From the IMG/VR virus record IMGVR_UViG_3300023174_000580, positions 1 through 26,137 of that record: a stretch of DNA of 26,137 nt; one strand, written 5' to 3'. Below the pieces are notes generated by a model. That model had not been told where the DNA came from. It worked only from the letters and a program-made list of their open reading frames with translations, and searched no databases. Positions 1 through 8,249 of this stretch are shown here, one piece after another; position 1 is the first letter of the stretch; each line of letters opens with the position of its first letter. The stretch is from a virus. The translations under genes were made by a program, and so were the position numbers.

Positions 1-248
1 ATTATTAGCCGCTGTAATAGATCCGTTTGCAAGAATATCATCAAAACCTACTTGATCTAAAATGATATTGCCTGATACAGTTAAATTACCACCAATAGTT
101 ACATTACCAGTTAGTGCAGACTCACCACCAACTGATAAATTGTTGGCAGCACTAATAGATCCGTTTGCATTAATATCGTCAAAACCGATTGCATCTAATA
201 CAATATTTCCCGATACAGTTAAGTCACCACCAATCGTTACATTATTTG
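1..248 (-). repeat. 138-bp in-frame tandem repeat in fibre gene
   Basis: Two copies of a 138-bp unit (46 codons) are visible. For example, atagatccgtttgc occurs at 17-30 and again at 155-168, and the surrounding bases match closely with mostly third-position changes. The encoded unit begins VTIGGxLTVSGNIxLD, continues through GFDDIxANGSIxAANN, and in the complete copy ends LSVGGESALTGN. The repeat probably continues beyond the left edge. In-frame repeats of this kind let a fibre shaft gain or lose segments by recombination. Confidence 0.85.
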
Positions 249-390
249 CAACCGAAAGATTGGTATTCGAATAGAAGATAGAACTACCACCACCTTCAAT
301 CAAGGAATTAGTTTTAGTTACTAAATCCTGTGTCGCAGTCAGCCATTGACTGAAGGTGTTTGCGGTATTTAATTGTGAAATTATAGACAT
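1..390 (-). CDS. Repeat-containing tail fibre-like structural protein (partial, N-terminal end)
   Basis: Only the first 130 codons are in the window; the gene runs off the left edge. The start (ATG at 390-388) overlaps the stop of the upstream 75-aa gene as TAATG, so translation is probably coupled. The protein opens with MSIISQLNTANTFSQWLTAT, an N-terminus I associate with fibre-like or neck-region structural proteins of marine T4-like phages. After a glycine stretch (IEGGGSS) it enters repeats built around VTIGGDLTVSGNI and ANGSISAANN, with a period of 46 residues. Such short Gly- and Asn-punctuated beta repeats suggest a trimeric beta-helical or shaft structure. Position downstream of the baseplate wedge genes fits a host-facing fibre. 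The family call is from sequence style and context; receptor specificity cannot be judged because the C-terminus is missing. Confidence 0.7.
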   Translation of the reverse strand, partial: MSIISQLNTANTFSQWLTATQDLVTKTNSLIEGGGSSIFYSNTNLSVANNVTIGGDLTVSGNIVLDAIGFDDINANGSISAANNLSVGGESALTGNVTIGGNLTVSGNIILDQVGFDDILANGSITAANN

Positions 391-617
391 TACTTATCCT
401 GATTTGCTGCTATTTGTAACAGCAACTGTTTGATCTCTTGCATATCTTCTTCTAGTTTGTTCAATCGAGCTTTGTCTTCAGTCTTTTCTATTTGCTGTCT
501 TTTTGCAAGCTCACGTTTCATATAATACTCATTTAGACCATTTCTATCTGTATTTAGAATGGCCTTAGAATGAGTATCTCTAACAAATGGCGAATCATTA
601 ACTTGTACTAGTGGCAT
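390..617 (-). CDS. Small 75-aa coiled-coil phage protein, function unknown
   Basis: The start chosen is ATG at 617-615, one base after the stop of the 2001-aa gene, with GGAG (624-627 on the complementary strand) about 7 bases upstream. A longer frame to 791 exists but would overlap the upstream gene by over 170 bases and encodes an unnatural Leu/Gln-rich stretch. The protein starts MPLVQVNDSPFVRDTHSKA, has a conserved-looking centre (ILNTDRNGLNEYYMKRE), and its last 35 residues (EDKARLNKLEEDMQEIKQLL) form a heptad-like amphipathic helix typical of a coiled coil. I recall similar small proteins between structural genes in marine T4-like phages, without assigned function. Being co-translated between two large virion proteins, it may be a small virion subunit, a fibre trimerisation factor or an assembly helper. 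That is inference. Confidence 0.75.
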   Translation of the reverse strand: MPLVQVNDSPFVRDTHSKAILNTDRNGLNEYYMKRELAKRQQIEKTEDKARLNKLEEDMQEIKQLLLQIAANQDK

Positions 618-618
618 A

Positions 619-3600
619 TTATACTCCAGATGGGAATGCAATTGCACGAAGATCACGCACTTTTGGAACATCAACATTATCTGTACCAGCCATAACAACT
701 TTAATAGCAAATGTTCTAAATGTAGAGAATCCAGTTGTTGAAGTTGTGTATCCAACAGAGTTGTTTGCAACACCACCAGTTCCTGGTGCAAATACTAATT
801 CACGATAATCAGATTTGCTTGTAGCAACATAGTTTTCATTACCAAGTTCTGTCATTAATTGATAGTTCTTATTATCAAATAGATCACTATCGGACTTAGA
901 AAGAATTTTGTAATAAACATATATGTTAGAATTTGATGGTTTGTATCCAGTCAAATAAACACGAATATCACCAGAGTCGAATCCGTCATTTAAAATAACT
1001 TTACGAGTCATGTAACGCACATTAGAATTACCACCAAGTTGTTTATCTTCACCATTATATGTAACAGCTGCACCAGAACCACCGCCTGATCCAGGAGTTA
1101 TCGTAATCGTTGGTGATGTTGTGTATCCAGAACCACCATTTGTGATATAAACAGAATTAATTGTGTTAGATAAAACATTTGCCGAAGCAGTTGCACCAGT
1201 ACCACCACCGCCTGTGATTGAAACAGTAACGTCAGTTGAATTGGCATAACCAGTTCCTGATGATGTGATAAAGATTTCAGAGTTTCTTAGTGGTAGATTG
1301 TTGATAATATTTTCAACAATAGTAGCACCAGCTCTTGACGCATCTACAACAGGACTTACAGCAGGATTTAATGTTGACATTACTGCCTGTAAGACAAACG
1401 AATTATTACTTGTTGTAACGACACGGCGTCCATATCCATCATCCATATAATAATCTTGTAATGGAAGAATAGGTTGGAAACCAGTTGATCCGCCGCCGGA
1501 ATCTACTGTTGTATTGAATGTGTATGCAACAGAAGTATTACCAAGGACTAAATCATTCGTGATTAAATGAGCTAAGTCAAAAACAACATTTGAACTTGGT
1601 GCAATGACATTAAACTTTAATGAAGCTGGTGTAGTTGAGAATACACTTCTGTATATTCGAAACAACATATCAGATGTTTGATCCGCAGTCCATGTAGAAC
1701 CATTCTGTGACAAGAATAGAGAACCACCATAAGCCTGTTCTGAAATTTGTCGTTGTTGTACGATATCTAGTTTACCAATTTCAGCAACATATGTTTCATA
1801 TTTGTTTGAGTTGGAGAAAAATACAAATGAATGTTCACCAGGTTGCATATAAATTGGTGAATCAAATTTGAATTCGGTATATTTTGTTGCATCATCTAAA
1901 CTTGGACTATCTGTTATTTTAACTTTGTCTGGAGTCAGAGTAACTGTGCCATTTGGATAAATGACAGAAGATGATGGAACACCGTTTACTGTTGGTCTAA
2001 GTTGTAGTGTAACAGGAACAACAGCATCTTTTGATTTGAAACATGCACGAATTCTACTGATATACATTCCTTGTGGGTATGTGTTTGGATCAATTAAGAA
2101 TGTTTGTGCAAGTGGATCATACCAACCAACAATTGCTTGTGTTGAAGATGAACCAGTTACTTTAGAAATTGGTTGCGCTTGCGCTACAGTAGTTCTTTGA
2201 ATTGTTGGTTGTGTAACAGAAAGGATTGTAGCCTCAACTGTTTGTACAGCACCTTGTGCAAAGAATGATGCATCACCATTAGTTGTGGATGAGACAATAT
2301 CGTTGATGTTATTGTCAATTAGACGAAGTTTCTTTTCACCAATACGGAATGTTGATGCAGGTATTGTAAAGATACCAGCAACATCACCAGCGGCAGTTGT
2401 TTTCATTCTACCAATAGAGTACGATGAATCGTTGGCAATAGGAGTTGTTGTCCATGAACCAGAAATCATTGCAACTCTTGTTGCAGGATTATATGATGTG
2501 ATTGTTGCAGTTTGGCCAGCACCTGTACCAGCAACAACGAAGATTACAGATGCATTATAATCTGAAACATTATTTGCAGAATTAGCATCTAATGCCAACG
2601 TAATAGAATTTGTATTTGCCGCAACAGCTTGACCAGAATAATGTTCGTATCGAACAATCTTAGAAGATGTTCCTGTAGATTGCCCAATCAGATTTGCAGA
2701 AGCGAGGTTATAAGAACCAGTTGGTTGATTATTAACAATGAAAACTTCAGTATTTGATGTTCTCACAACATATGCAGTACCAACAGATGATGCAGTACCA
2801 TTGTTGTAAATAGTTACTTGCTCAAAGTTACCAATTTCAGTTTTGTAACCAAGATTATTGTTTTGTAATGTAAACTTGTTTGCACGATTCGTATACGCTT
2901 CAACAGCTGTTGTATCAAAGAATGGATATAATGTTGTTGCTGGTTTGAAGTCAGAACCAACCATTACAATACCTTTACTTCTCATGTAAGGAATAATAGA
3001 CAAATCAACTAATCTATCACCAATATTTTGTGTAATAGTTTCTGGAACAACAGTAGAAACAACGCCTGAACGAGTAGCAGTACCAGTCGCAGTTGTTGTA
3101 GTTTGATATACATCAATGATTTGAGCCATACCACTAGTTCTACCATCACCACCCCAAAAGCCTAAATTACCAGTTCTTATTTGGCCAACTTGTTGCGTTG
3201 AAGTACTTGTTCCTGTCCAGTTGTCTTGCCATGCACCCCAAGTATAATCATATGGAGAAGTTAATGAAGTAATTCTACTCCATGCATCGGCAGAACCACC
3301 AAGATTAACTTTAACATCTGGTTGTCTTGTTGTATCTAACCAGATATCAGTTGTGGGATCAATTGCAATTTTACCAATATAATTAGTAATATTGAATGGA
3401 TTGATACTTGTTGCCTTTGATGCCTTTGGTTGGTCAATAAACATAGTATCAGTAGAACTTACAGTAATAGAAGTTCCGTTCTGTGTAAATCCAGAAGAAT
3501 TAGCAGAATCAAATTGTAAAGAGATAGAACTCACATTAAATGAAGGACGTAATTCTTTTCTCTTTGGATCAACAGAAGCTTTATAGTCTGGTTGTGCCAC

Positions 3601-6600
3601 ATCGGCAATACCAGAACCAGTAAACGAATCTACAATAATACCATTTTTAAATCTTGGTAAATTTTGAGCATCAAGAATTGTCAAATCTTGTTTAGAAACA
3701 GTATTTTGTTCTAATAAAGATAATGAAGTATAGTACTCAAGATTTTCAATACGTTTTTCTATAACACCAATATCTCTCATGGTGTATCTTCTATGATTTA
3801 TAAATTGTGTAGATACATTCGATGTATTTGCAACATAAGCTGGATTACGCAAAATATACAATGTCATTGAGTTATCATTGTCTTTAGGGTCATCTGGATA
3901 TAAAGATGATACACCTTTTAAGATTTGGAATGTTTTATCTTTGTTTAAAACAATCTTATCATTTCTTGGCAAGTAATAACTGTAACTCAAAATGATATCA
4001 GAACCATTTTCAGGTATCTTTGGTCCAGTAGATGAAGAATCAACATCAAATACAACTGAATTTGCCGTAGCAGCAGTTGCTGCAGCACGAACTGGCCTAA
4101 AGTCTAAACAATCACGGAGTGAGTAATTTGTACCAGTAGATGCAATGTATGTTGGAATATTTTCATATGTGTAACTACTATATGAATCATTTGTGAAGAA
4201 TCCAGCACCAGATGATGAAAATCTATCAAACTTAATAACGAGAGGACCTACAGGTGCAGGATAACCAGGCTTCAATTTGATTGAAGAATGGTCATAGAAT
4301 GAATCTCTTTGGCCGGTATCTAATGAATATCTTGCAGTAACATCAATTGCACTTGACACGTTTGCCTGAGTAATATATGTATTGTTGAAATCTAAAATAG
4401 AAACAATTCTGATAACGTCAGGTGTGTACAATGATTGTGCAACGCTTGGTACTCTAACGATGTTGTTAGCGGCAATTTGAATTTGGCCATTTGATGCATA
4501 TAGATTTACACCACCATTGGCAAATATGTTTACACCAGCAGATAATTGTAATGAAGTATTTGCAGGTGTATATGCTTTAGTTTTTGGATTTGGTGCAGTT
4601 GCATCAATCGTTGCATATACGTTTGCAGTTAAATTCAAACCATTTGTGATTGTAATTTTTCTTGTTACTTGGTCAACTGTAAACTTATCAGCAGGAATTG
4701 TTTTACCAACTTCATATGCAGAAGATCCAGCCGCAGTTACAACAACTTGATAGTTTGCCTGTCTTGTGCTTGTTGATGTAGCGGAAGATAAAGCTTCACC
4801 AGTACCAACAGCTAATGCTGAAGATTGTAAACCAGAACTGAATCCAACAGATTCATATAGTCTTCTGTATGATAATGAGAGACCAGTAATTGAACTATTA
4901 GCAATAAAGTTTTCACCCAACTTAAACAATAGGGGTTCTGTATTAGTATCACTAATAAACACATCATCATAAATTGTAGAATGGTCTTTTGAACGCTGGT
5001 CAATATCAACAGCGGCAACTCTTGCAGTTGCACCAGCACCATTTGTAACAACCATTGAATTTACATCATTGAATTCAAAGTCAATTGAATATACAGATGC
5101 GTTTGTTAATGTCGAAACAAAAGGTGGATCTATAGTGATTGTCTGATTCACACCACTATAGTTTGTAATCATTCTAGCTGGTTCACCAAGACCTGGACCA
5201 TTAGTAATCCTAAACTTAGCACCAATATATGCATTATCAGTAACTAAACGATTGTTAGCTGCAATCAGCGTGTTGGCAATTTGAACTGCACTAACATTAA
5301 TTGCTGTGTTAACTGTACCAGTCAATGAACCCACATTCACATCAAACAAGAAAGCCTTATATTGATATGTTGCAGAATTAGATGTATTTGCTGTTGAATC
5401 AAATTCAATAGATTTAATTCTTGCAGTACCAATTTTTGTGTTAGAAATGGTTGCAGTAGATGTTACGTTAATTTGAGAATTTGGAACGCAATGTAAATCT
5501 ACAGTTTGTAAACTGTTAATTGGTAATGTACCATAAAGTGTATTTGCGTAGACATAATATCCATAGTCTGCGGTAATACGCTTGCCCGTTACACTTTCAG
5601 TTTCTCTTGGTTTTGGAAGGATAAGTGTTGTTGGTGAAACTGTTTCAAATTCATAACCATAAACATATGCCTTGCCTGGAGATAAGATAATTTCCATGTT
5701 TGCTGTATTTGCAGCAGATGTGTTTAGTGTTAAATTAAATGGTCTAACAGTATAGTTACCAGATTCATCATATGTTCTACGAGCTAAAGTATCTTCTAGT
5801 ACTGAATAAATTGGGAATCTATTGTATTTTGTTAAAGTACCTTCTTGAATTCTAGCTAACTCAAGGAATTGAGTATCATCTGTAGAATCGATACTTCTTT
5901 GTGATAGTGTTAAATTAATTTTATATCTGTCAGATCCAGGTGCTTGATAGTTAGAAGCGTCTTGTGCTGGGTCTAAAAGAGTTGTATCAGAAGTATATGA
6001 TACTACTGATTCTGTAATCTCAAAACCCACTCTTGCATTTGCAGTTTGTGAGTATTTTGAAACGGCAATAGTTTGTGCATCATTTTTAATGAAGAAACCT
6101 TCATAGTAATACACACCTTCATTAACTGAAAAGATTTGGCCACCACCTGTACCACTAGTTGCAATATTGGCAGAAACAGTACTAGTTTCGTATGTCTTAA
6201 TTGTATCACCAGCTGCAAACTCTGTACCATAAATGTATTTGACCAATAGAGTCTTCGGATCACCAGTACCCGCATCAGCATCAAATACTTTAAGAACAAG
6301 AGCCTTCTTTGTTGGGTTTGTATTATCATCAACAAGAGTCTTGTCAATAAAATTATTTGCCGTAACAGCTGATCCCAAATATGTAGAATCTAATTTTAGA
6401 TACGTTACATTTTGAAAAAATGTTTGACCACCAGTTACAACAGAACCGTTTTTATATACAGAAGTTCCAAATCTTTGAACTTGTTTCTGTAAGATTGTTT
6501 GTAGTTGTGTTAATTCACGAGCTTGAACCGCATATCCTGGCTTAAACAACATGCGAAGAAATTTCTTATCTTCATCATAGTCATCATAATATGGGTTTAC

Positions 6601-6624
6601 ATTAAAATTGGTATCAAGAGCCAT
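619..6624 (-). CDS. Very large virion structural protein, DUF4815-type (baseplate or fibre)
   Basis: A 2001-residue protein, the largest in the window. The N-terminus (NPYYDDYDEDKKFLRMLF, followed by GYAVQARELTQLQTILQKQV) matches the conserved start I know from DUF4815-containing structural proteins of marine T4-like phages. A second signature, around RIENLEYYTSLSLLE and RFKNGIIVDSF, lies near the middle. The C-terminus (FRTFAIKVVMAG and VPKVRDLRAIAFP) is also family-typical. In between are long Ser/Thr/Asn-rich beta regions. Two glycine-rich modules with GSGY/GTGY cores lie around residues 1780-1855. The start is preceded by AAGGATAGTC, a good ribosome binding site, 9 bases after the gp8 stop. 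It occupies the place where T4 has gp9-gp12, so it may replace those baseplate and short-fibre proteins. The structural assignment is firm; the exact part of the virion is inferred. Confidence 0.8.
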   Translation of the reverse strand: MALDTNFNVNPYYDDYDEDKKFLRMLFKPGYAVQARELTQLQTILQKQVQRFGTSVYKNGSVVTGGQTFFQNVTYLKLDSTYLGSAVTANNFIDKTLVDDNTNPTKKALVLKVFDADAGTGDPKTLLVKYIYGTEFAAGDTIKTYETSTVSANIATSGTGGGQIFSVNEGVYYYEGFFIKNDAQTIAVSKYSQTANARVGFEITESVVSYTSDTTLLDPAQDASNYQAPGSDRYKINLTLSQRSIDSTDDTQFLELARIQEGTLTKYNRFPIYSVLEDTLARRTYDESGNYTVRPFNLTLNTSAANTANMEIILSPGKAYVYGYEFETVSPTTLILPKPRETESVTGKRITADYGYYVYANTLYGTLPINSLQTVDLHCVPNSQINVTSTATISNTKIGTARIKSIEFDSTANTSNSATYQYKAFLFDVNVGSLTGTVNTAINVSAVQIANTLIAANNRLVTDNAYIGAKFRITNGPGLGEPARMITNYSGVNQTITIDPPFVSTLTNASVYSIDFEFNDVNSMVVTNGAGATARVAAVDIDQRSKDHSTIYDDVFISDTNTEPLLFKLGENFIANSSITGLSLSYRRLYESVGFSSGLQSSALAVGTGEALSSATSTSTRQANYQVVVTAAGSSAYEVGKTIPADKFTVDQVTRKITITNGLNLTANVYATIDATAPNPKTKAYTPANTSLQLSAGVNIFANGGVNLYASNGQIQIAANNIVRVPSVAQSLYTPDVIRIVSILDFNNTYITQANVSSAIDVTARYSLDTGQRDSFYDHSSIKLKPGYPAPVGPLVIKFDRFSSSGAGFFTNDSYSSYTYENIPTYIASTGTNYSLRDCLDFRPVRAAATAATANSVVFDVDSSSTGPKIPENGSDIILSYSYYLPRNDKIVLNKDKTFQILKGVSSLYPDDPKDNDNSMTLYILRNPAYVANTSNVSTQFINHRRYTMRDIGVIEKRIENLEYYTSLSLLEQNTVSKQDLTILDAQNLPRFKNGIIVDSFTGSGIADVAQPDYKASVDPKRKELRPSFNVSSISLQFDSANSSGFTQNGTSITVSSTDTMFIDQPKASKATSINPFNITNYIGKIAIDPTTDIWLDTTRQPDVKVNLGGSADAWSRITSLTSPYDYTWGAWQDNWTGTSTSTQQVGQIRTGNLGFWGGDGRTSGMAQIIDVYQTTTTATGTATRSGVVSTVVPETITQNIGDRLVDLSIIPYMRSKGIVMVGSDFKPATTLYPFFDTTAVEAYTNRANKFTLQNNNLGYKTEIGNFEQVTIYNNGTASSVGTAYVVRTSNTEVFIVNNQPTGSYNLASANLIGQSTGTSSKIVRYEHYSGQAVAANTNSITLALDANSANNVSDYNASVIFVVAGTGAGQTATITSYNPATRVAMISGSWTTTPIANDSSYSIGRMKTTAAGDVAGIFTIPASTFRIGEKKLRLIDNNINDIVSSTTNGDASFFAQGAVQTVEATILSVTQPTIQRTTVAQAQPISKVTGSSSTQAIVGWYDPLAQTFLIDPNTYPQGMYISRIRACFKSKDAVVPVTLQLRPTVNGVPSSSVIYPNGTVTLTPDKVKITDSPSLDDATKYTEFKFDSPIYMQPGEHSFVFFSNSNKYETYVAEIGKLDIVQQRQISEQAYGGSLFLSQNGSTWTADQTSDMLFRIYRSVFSTTPASLKFNVIAPSSNVVFDLAHLITNDLVLGNTSVAYTFNTTVDSGGGSTGFQPILPLQDYYMDDGYGRRVVTTSNNSFVLQAVMSTLNPAVSPVVDASRAGATIVENIINNLPLRNSEIFITSSGTGYANSTDVTVSITGGGGTGATASANVLSNTINSVYITNGGSGYTTSPTITITPGSGGGSGAAVTYNGEDKQLGGNSNVRYMTRKVILNDGFDSGDIRVYLTGYKPSNSNIYVYYKILSKSDSDLFDNKNYQLMTELGNENYVATSKSDYRELVFAPGTGGVANNSVGYTTSTTGFSTFRTFAIKVVMAGTDNVDVPKVRDLRAIAFPSGV

Positions 6625-6633
6625 TGACTATCC

Positions 6634-8235
6634 TTAGAAACTTACGACTAGTTTAATATTTTCAGCTTGACCGTCAGCACGATCAATCTTTGTTGTGTTT
6701 TCAACATATAACATATCTCCAGTATATGGTTGAAATTCTGGATTCTTTACAGCAGTTACAGTTCTAGACGATCCAGAACTTACACCAATTAACGGCAAAC
6801 CAGTAATAAAATTACCTTTTACTTTAGACAAACGAACACCATTGGTTGTTTGTGCGTTGATAAATCCGTATGCATTTGGATTAACTACTGATCCTTGATA
6901 CACATATTCATTCAGAATAAATGCACCGCCGGCAACAATGTCTAGATTTGTAGTTTGTGAAATCACAGAATTTGATGTAGACGTATTTGCCGCAACTGTT
7001 AAGCCATATTTATACGGGTTTCTTAATAACCCAAACTGCCTAAATGAAGTATCTATAGAAATTAATCCCTGTTCTGTGGAGTCAATCTCACCAATACGTA
7101 CCGCAACCATTACATTATTAGCATTCAATTCTTTTGCTGGATTGAATGAGTGTCCAAATTTTGGTGGTAGAATAACTCTAGCAGCTGCACCTGAACCCGA
7201 ACCATAGATGTATGCATTTGCTCTAGAGTAACCAGATCCAATTGTTGACACAGTTATCTTATTTACATTCGCAGAAGCAGCTGGAACACCAGAAGAAGTA
7301 TTAGATAATACAGCAGAAGCAACTGCACCAATACCATCACCAAAGATGTATACTCTAGTTGAAATTGTTATGTTGTTTGCATTTCCACCAATCGCACTTG
7401 TTGGTGCTGATAGAGTAATTGATCCTGTTGTATTAGAAATTGAACTGATATAAGTGTCAGTTGGAATACCAGTACCTGTTATTGATAAGTTACTTAAATT
7501 ACCAAGTGTTGGGATACTAAAAACTGCTAGTGTCAACGAAGTATTTGATAATTGCAAAACAGTTTGTCCGGCAGTAAACGCATCAACTTTAATATTTGAT
7601 GCTTGTCTATAATTAGATCCCTTGGTTGTTAACACAATTGTTGTTAATTCACCATCAACAACACCAGCTGCATTTACACTATAGTCTAGTGCAGCTGTTG
7701 ATGTTGGTGCTGGAATCCACGAAGTTGTAAGAAACTTGTTTGATGGTTTAACATTGTACATGTACTTCCACACATAACCATCAGAAGTAGAAATATTACC
7801 ATTAGAAGTTGTATAGTCACCAGTCGGTTCTACAGATGAGTTTGACGATGCACTATTAGAAACGCATTTGTATACATTTCTAGCCGAAGTAATAACATAC
7901 ATCGGTTTTAAATTTTGAGTTGTATTAGAAGACAGTAAAGTACCAATATCAATCGTATCATCATACTGGCGATATTGTGTATTAGAAGTCCAATTGATTC
8001 TAGGTACAACTAATTGTACATCATTTCCTGTTGCTCTTTTTGCGGCAAAGATATTATCCCAAGTATTTTTCTCGGTTGAGACTGTATCTACCAAAACATC
8101 TGGAGAAGCCTCATTAGTGTACGGCACATGATTACCAACAAACGTGTAATATATTGTTGGTGCAGTTCCGGAGAACGATTCTTTGAACTGTTCTGCGTTA
8201 TTAAATGCTAGTTTTTTATTGGTTATTGCTGTCAT
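6634..8235 (-). CDS. 8: Baseplate wedge subunit gp8-like
   Basis: A 533-aa homologue of T4 gp8 (334 aa). Recognisable pieces are the N-terminal IYYTFVGNHVPYTNEASPD region, the VVPRINW segment (T4: IPRRDW), STSDGYVWKYMYNV (T4: PGDGYVWEYLFEI) and the C-terminal GDMLYVENTTKIDRADGQ ending in VSF, equivalent to T4 MIYMENRPPI ending in LFTF. The extra length is in the middle, where glycine-rich beta modules (GSGY and GSGSGAAARV) are inserted, as in marine T4-like phages. gp8 dimers link the wedge arms to gp10/gp7-type proteins. The start ATG (8235-8233) has no Shine-Dalgarno sequence; instead a CATAAATA motif ends 6 bases upstream. The gene is followed after 9 bases by the 2001-aa gene. Confidence 0.85.
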   Translation of the reverse strand: MTAITNKKLAFNNAEQFKESFSGTAPTIYYTFVGNHVPYTNEASPDVLVDTVSTEKNTWDNIFAAKRATGNDVQLVVPRINWTSNTQYRQYDDTIDIGTLLSSNTTQNLKPMYVITSARNVYKCVSNSASSNSSVEPTGDYTTSNGNISTSDGYVWKYMYNVKPSNKFLTTSWIPAPTSTAALDYSVNAAGVVDGELTTIVLTTKGSNYRQASNIKVDAFTAGQTVLQLSNTSLTLAVFSIPTLGNLSNLSITGTGIPTDTYISSISNTTGSITLSAPTSAIGGNANNITISTRVYIFGDGIGAVASAVLSNTSSGVPAASANVNKITVSTIGSGYSRANAYIYGSGSGAAARVILPPKFGHSFNPAKELNANNVMVAVRIGEIDSTEQGLISIDTSFRQFGLLRNPYKYGLTVAANTSTSNSVISQTTNLDIVAGGAFILNEYVYQGSVVNPNAYGFINAQTTNGVRLSKVKGNFITGLPLIGVSSGSSRTVTAVKNPEFQPYTGDMLYVENTTKIDRADGQAENIKLVVSF

Positions 8236-8241
8236 AAAGTG

Positions 8242-8249
8242 TATTTATG
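8242..8249 (-). promoter_or_regulatory. Late promoter-like motif CATAAATA before gp8
   Basis: The minus strand reads GACATAAATACAC, one base different from the T4 late consensus TATAAATA. It contains the stop codon of the gp7-like gene (TAA, 8247-8245) and ends 6 bases before the gp8 ATG. By T4 geometry transcription would begin around 8236, giving a leader of about one base. No Shine-Dalgarno sequence is visible for gp8. The motif match is direct; promoter function is inferred. Confidence 0.6.

Noticed and set aside
618-791. Upstream extension of the 75-aa gene to 791
   Set aside because: It would overlap the 2001-aa gene by more than 170 bases, and its residues are Leu/Gln-rich shadow sequence; the ATG at 617 has a ribosome binding site and fits the operon spacing.
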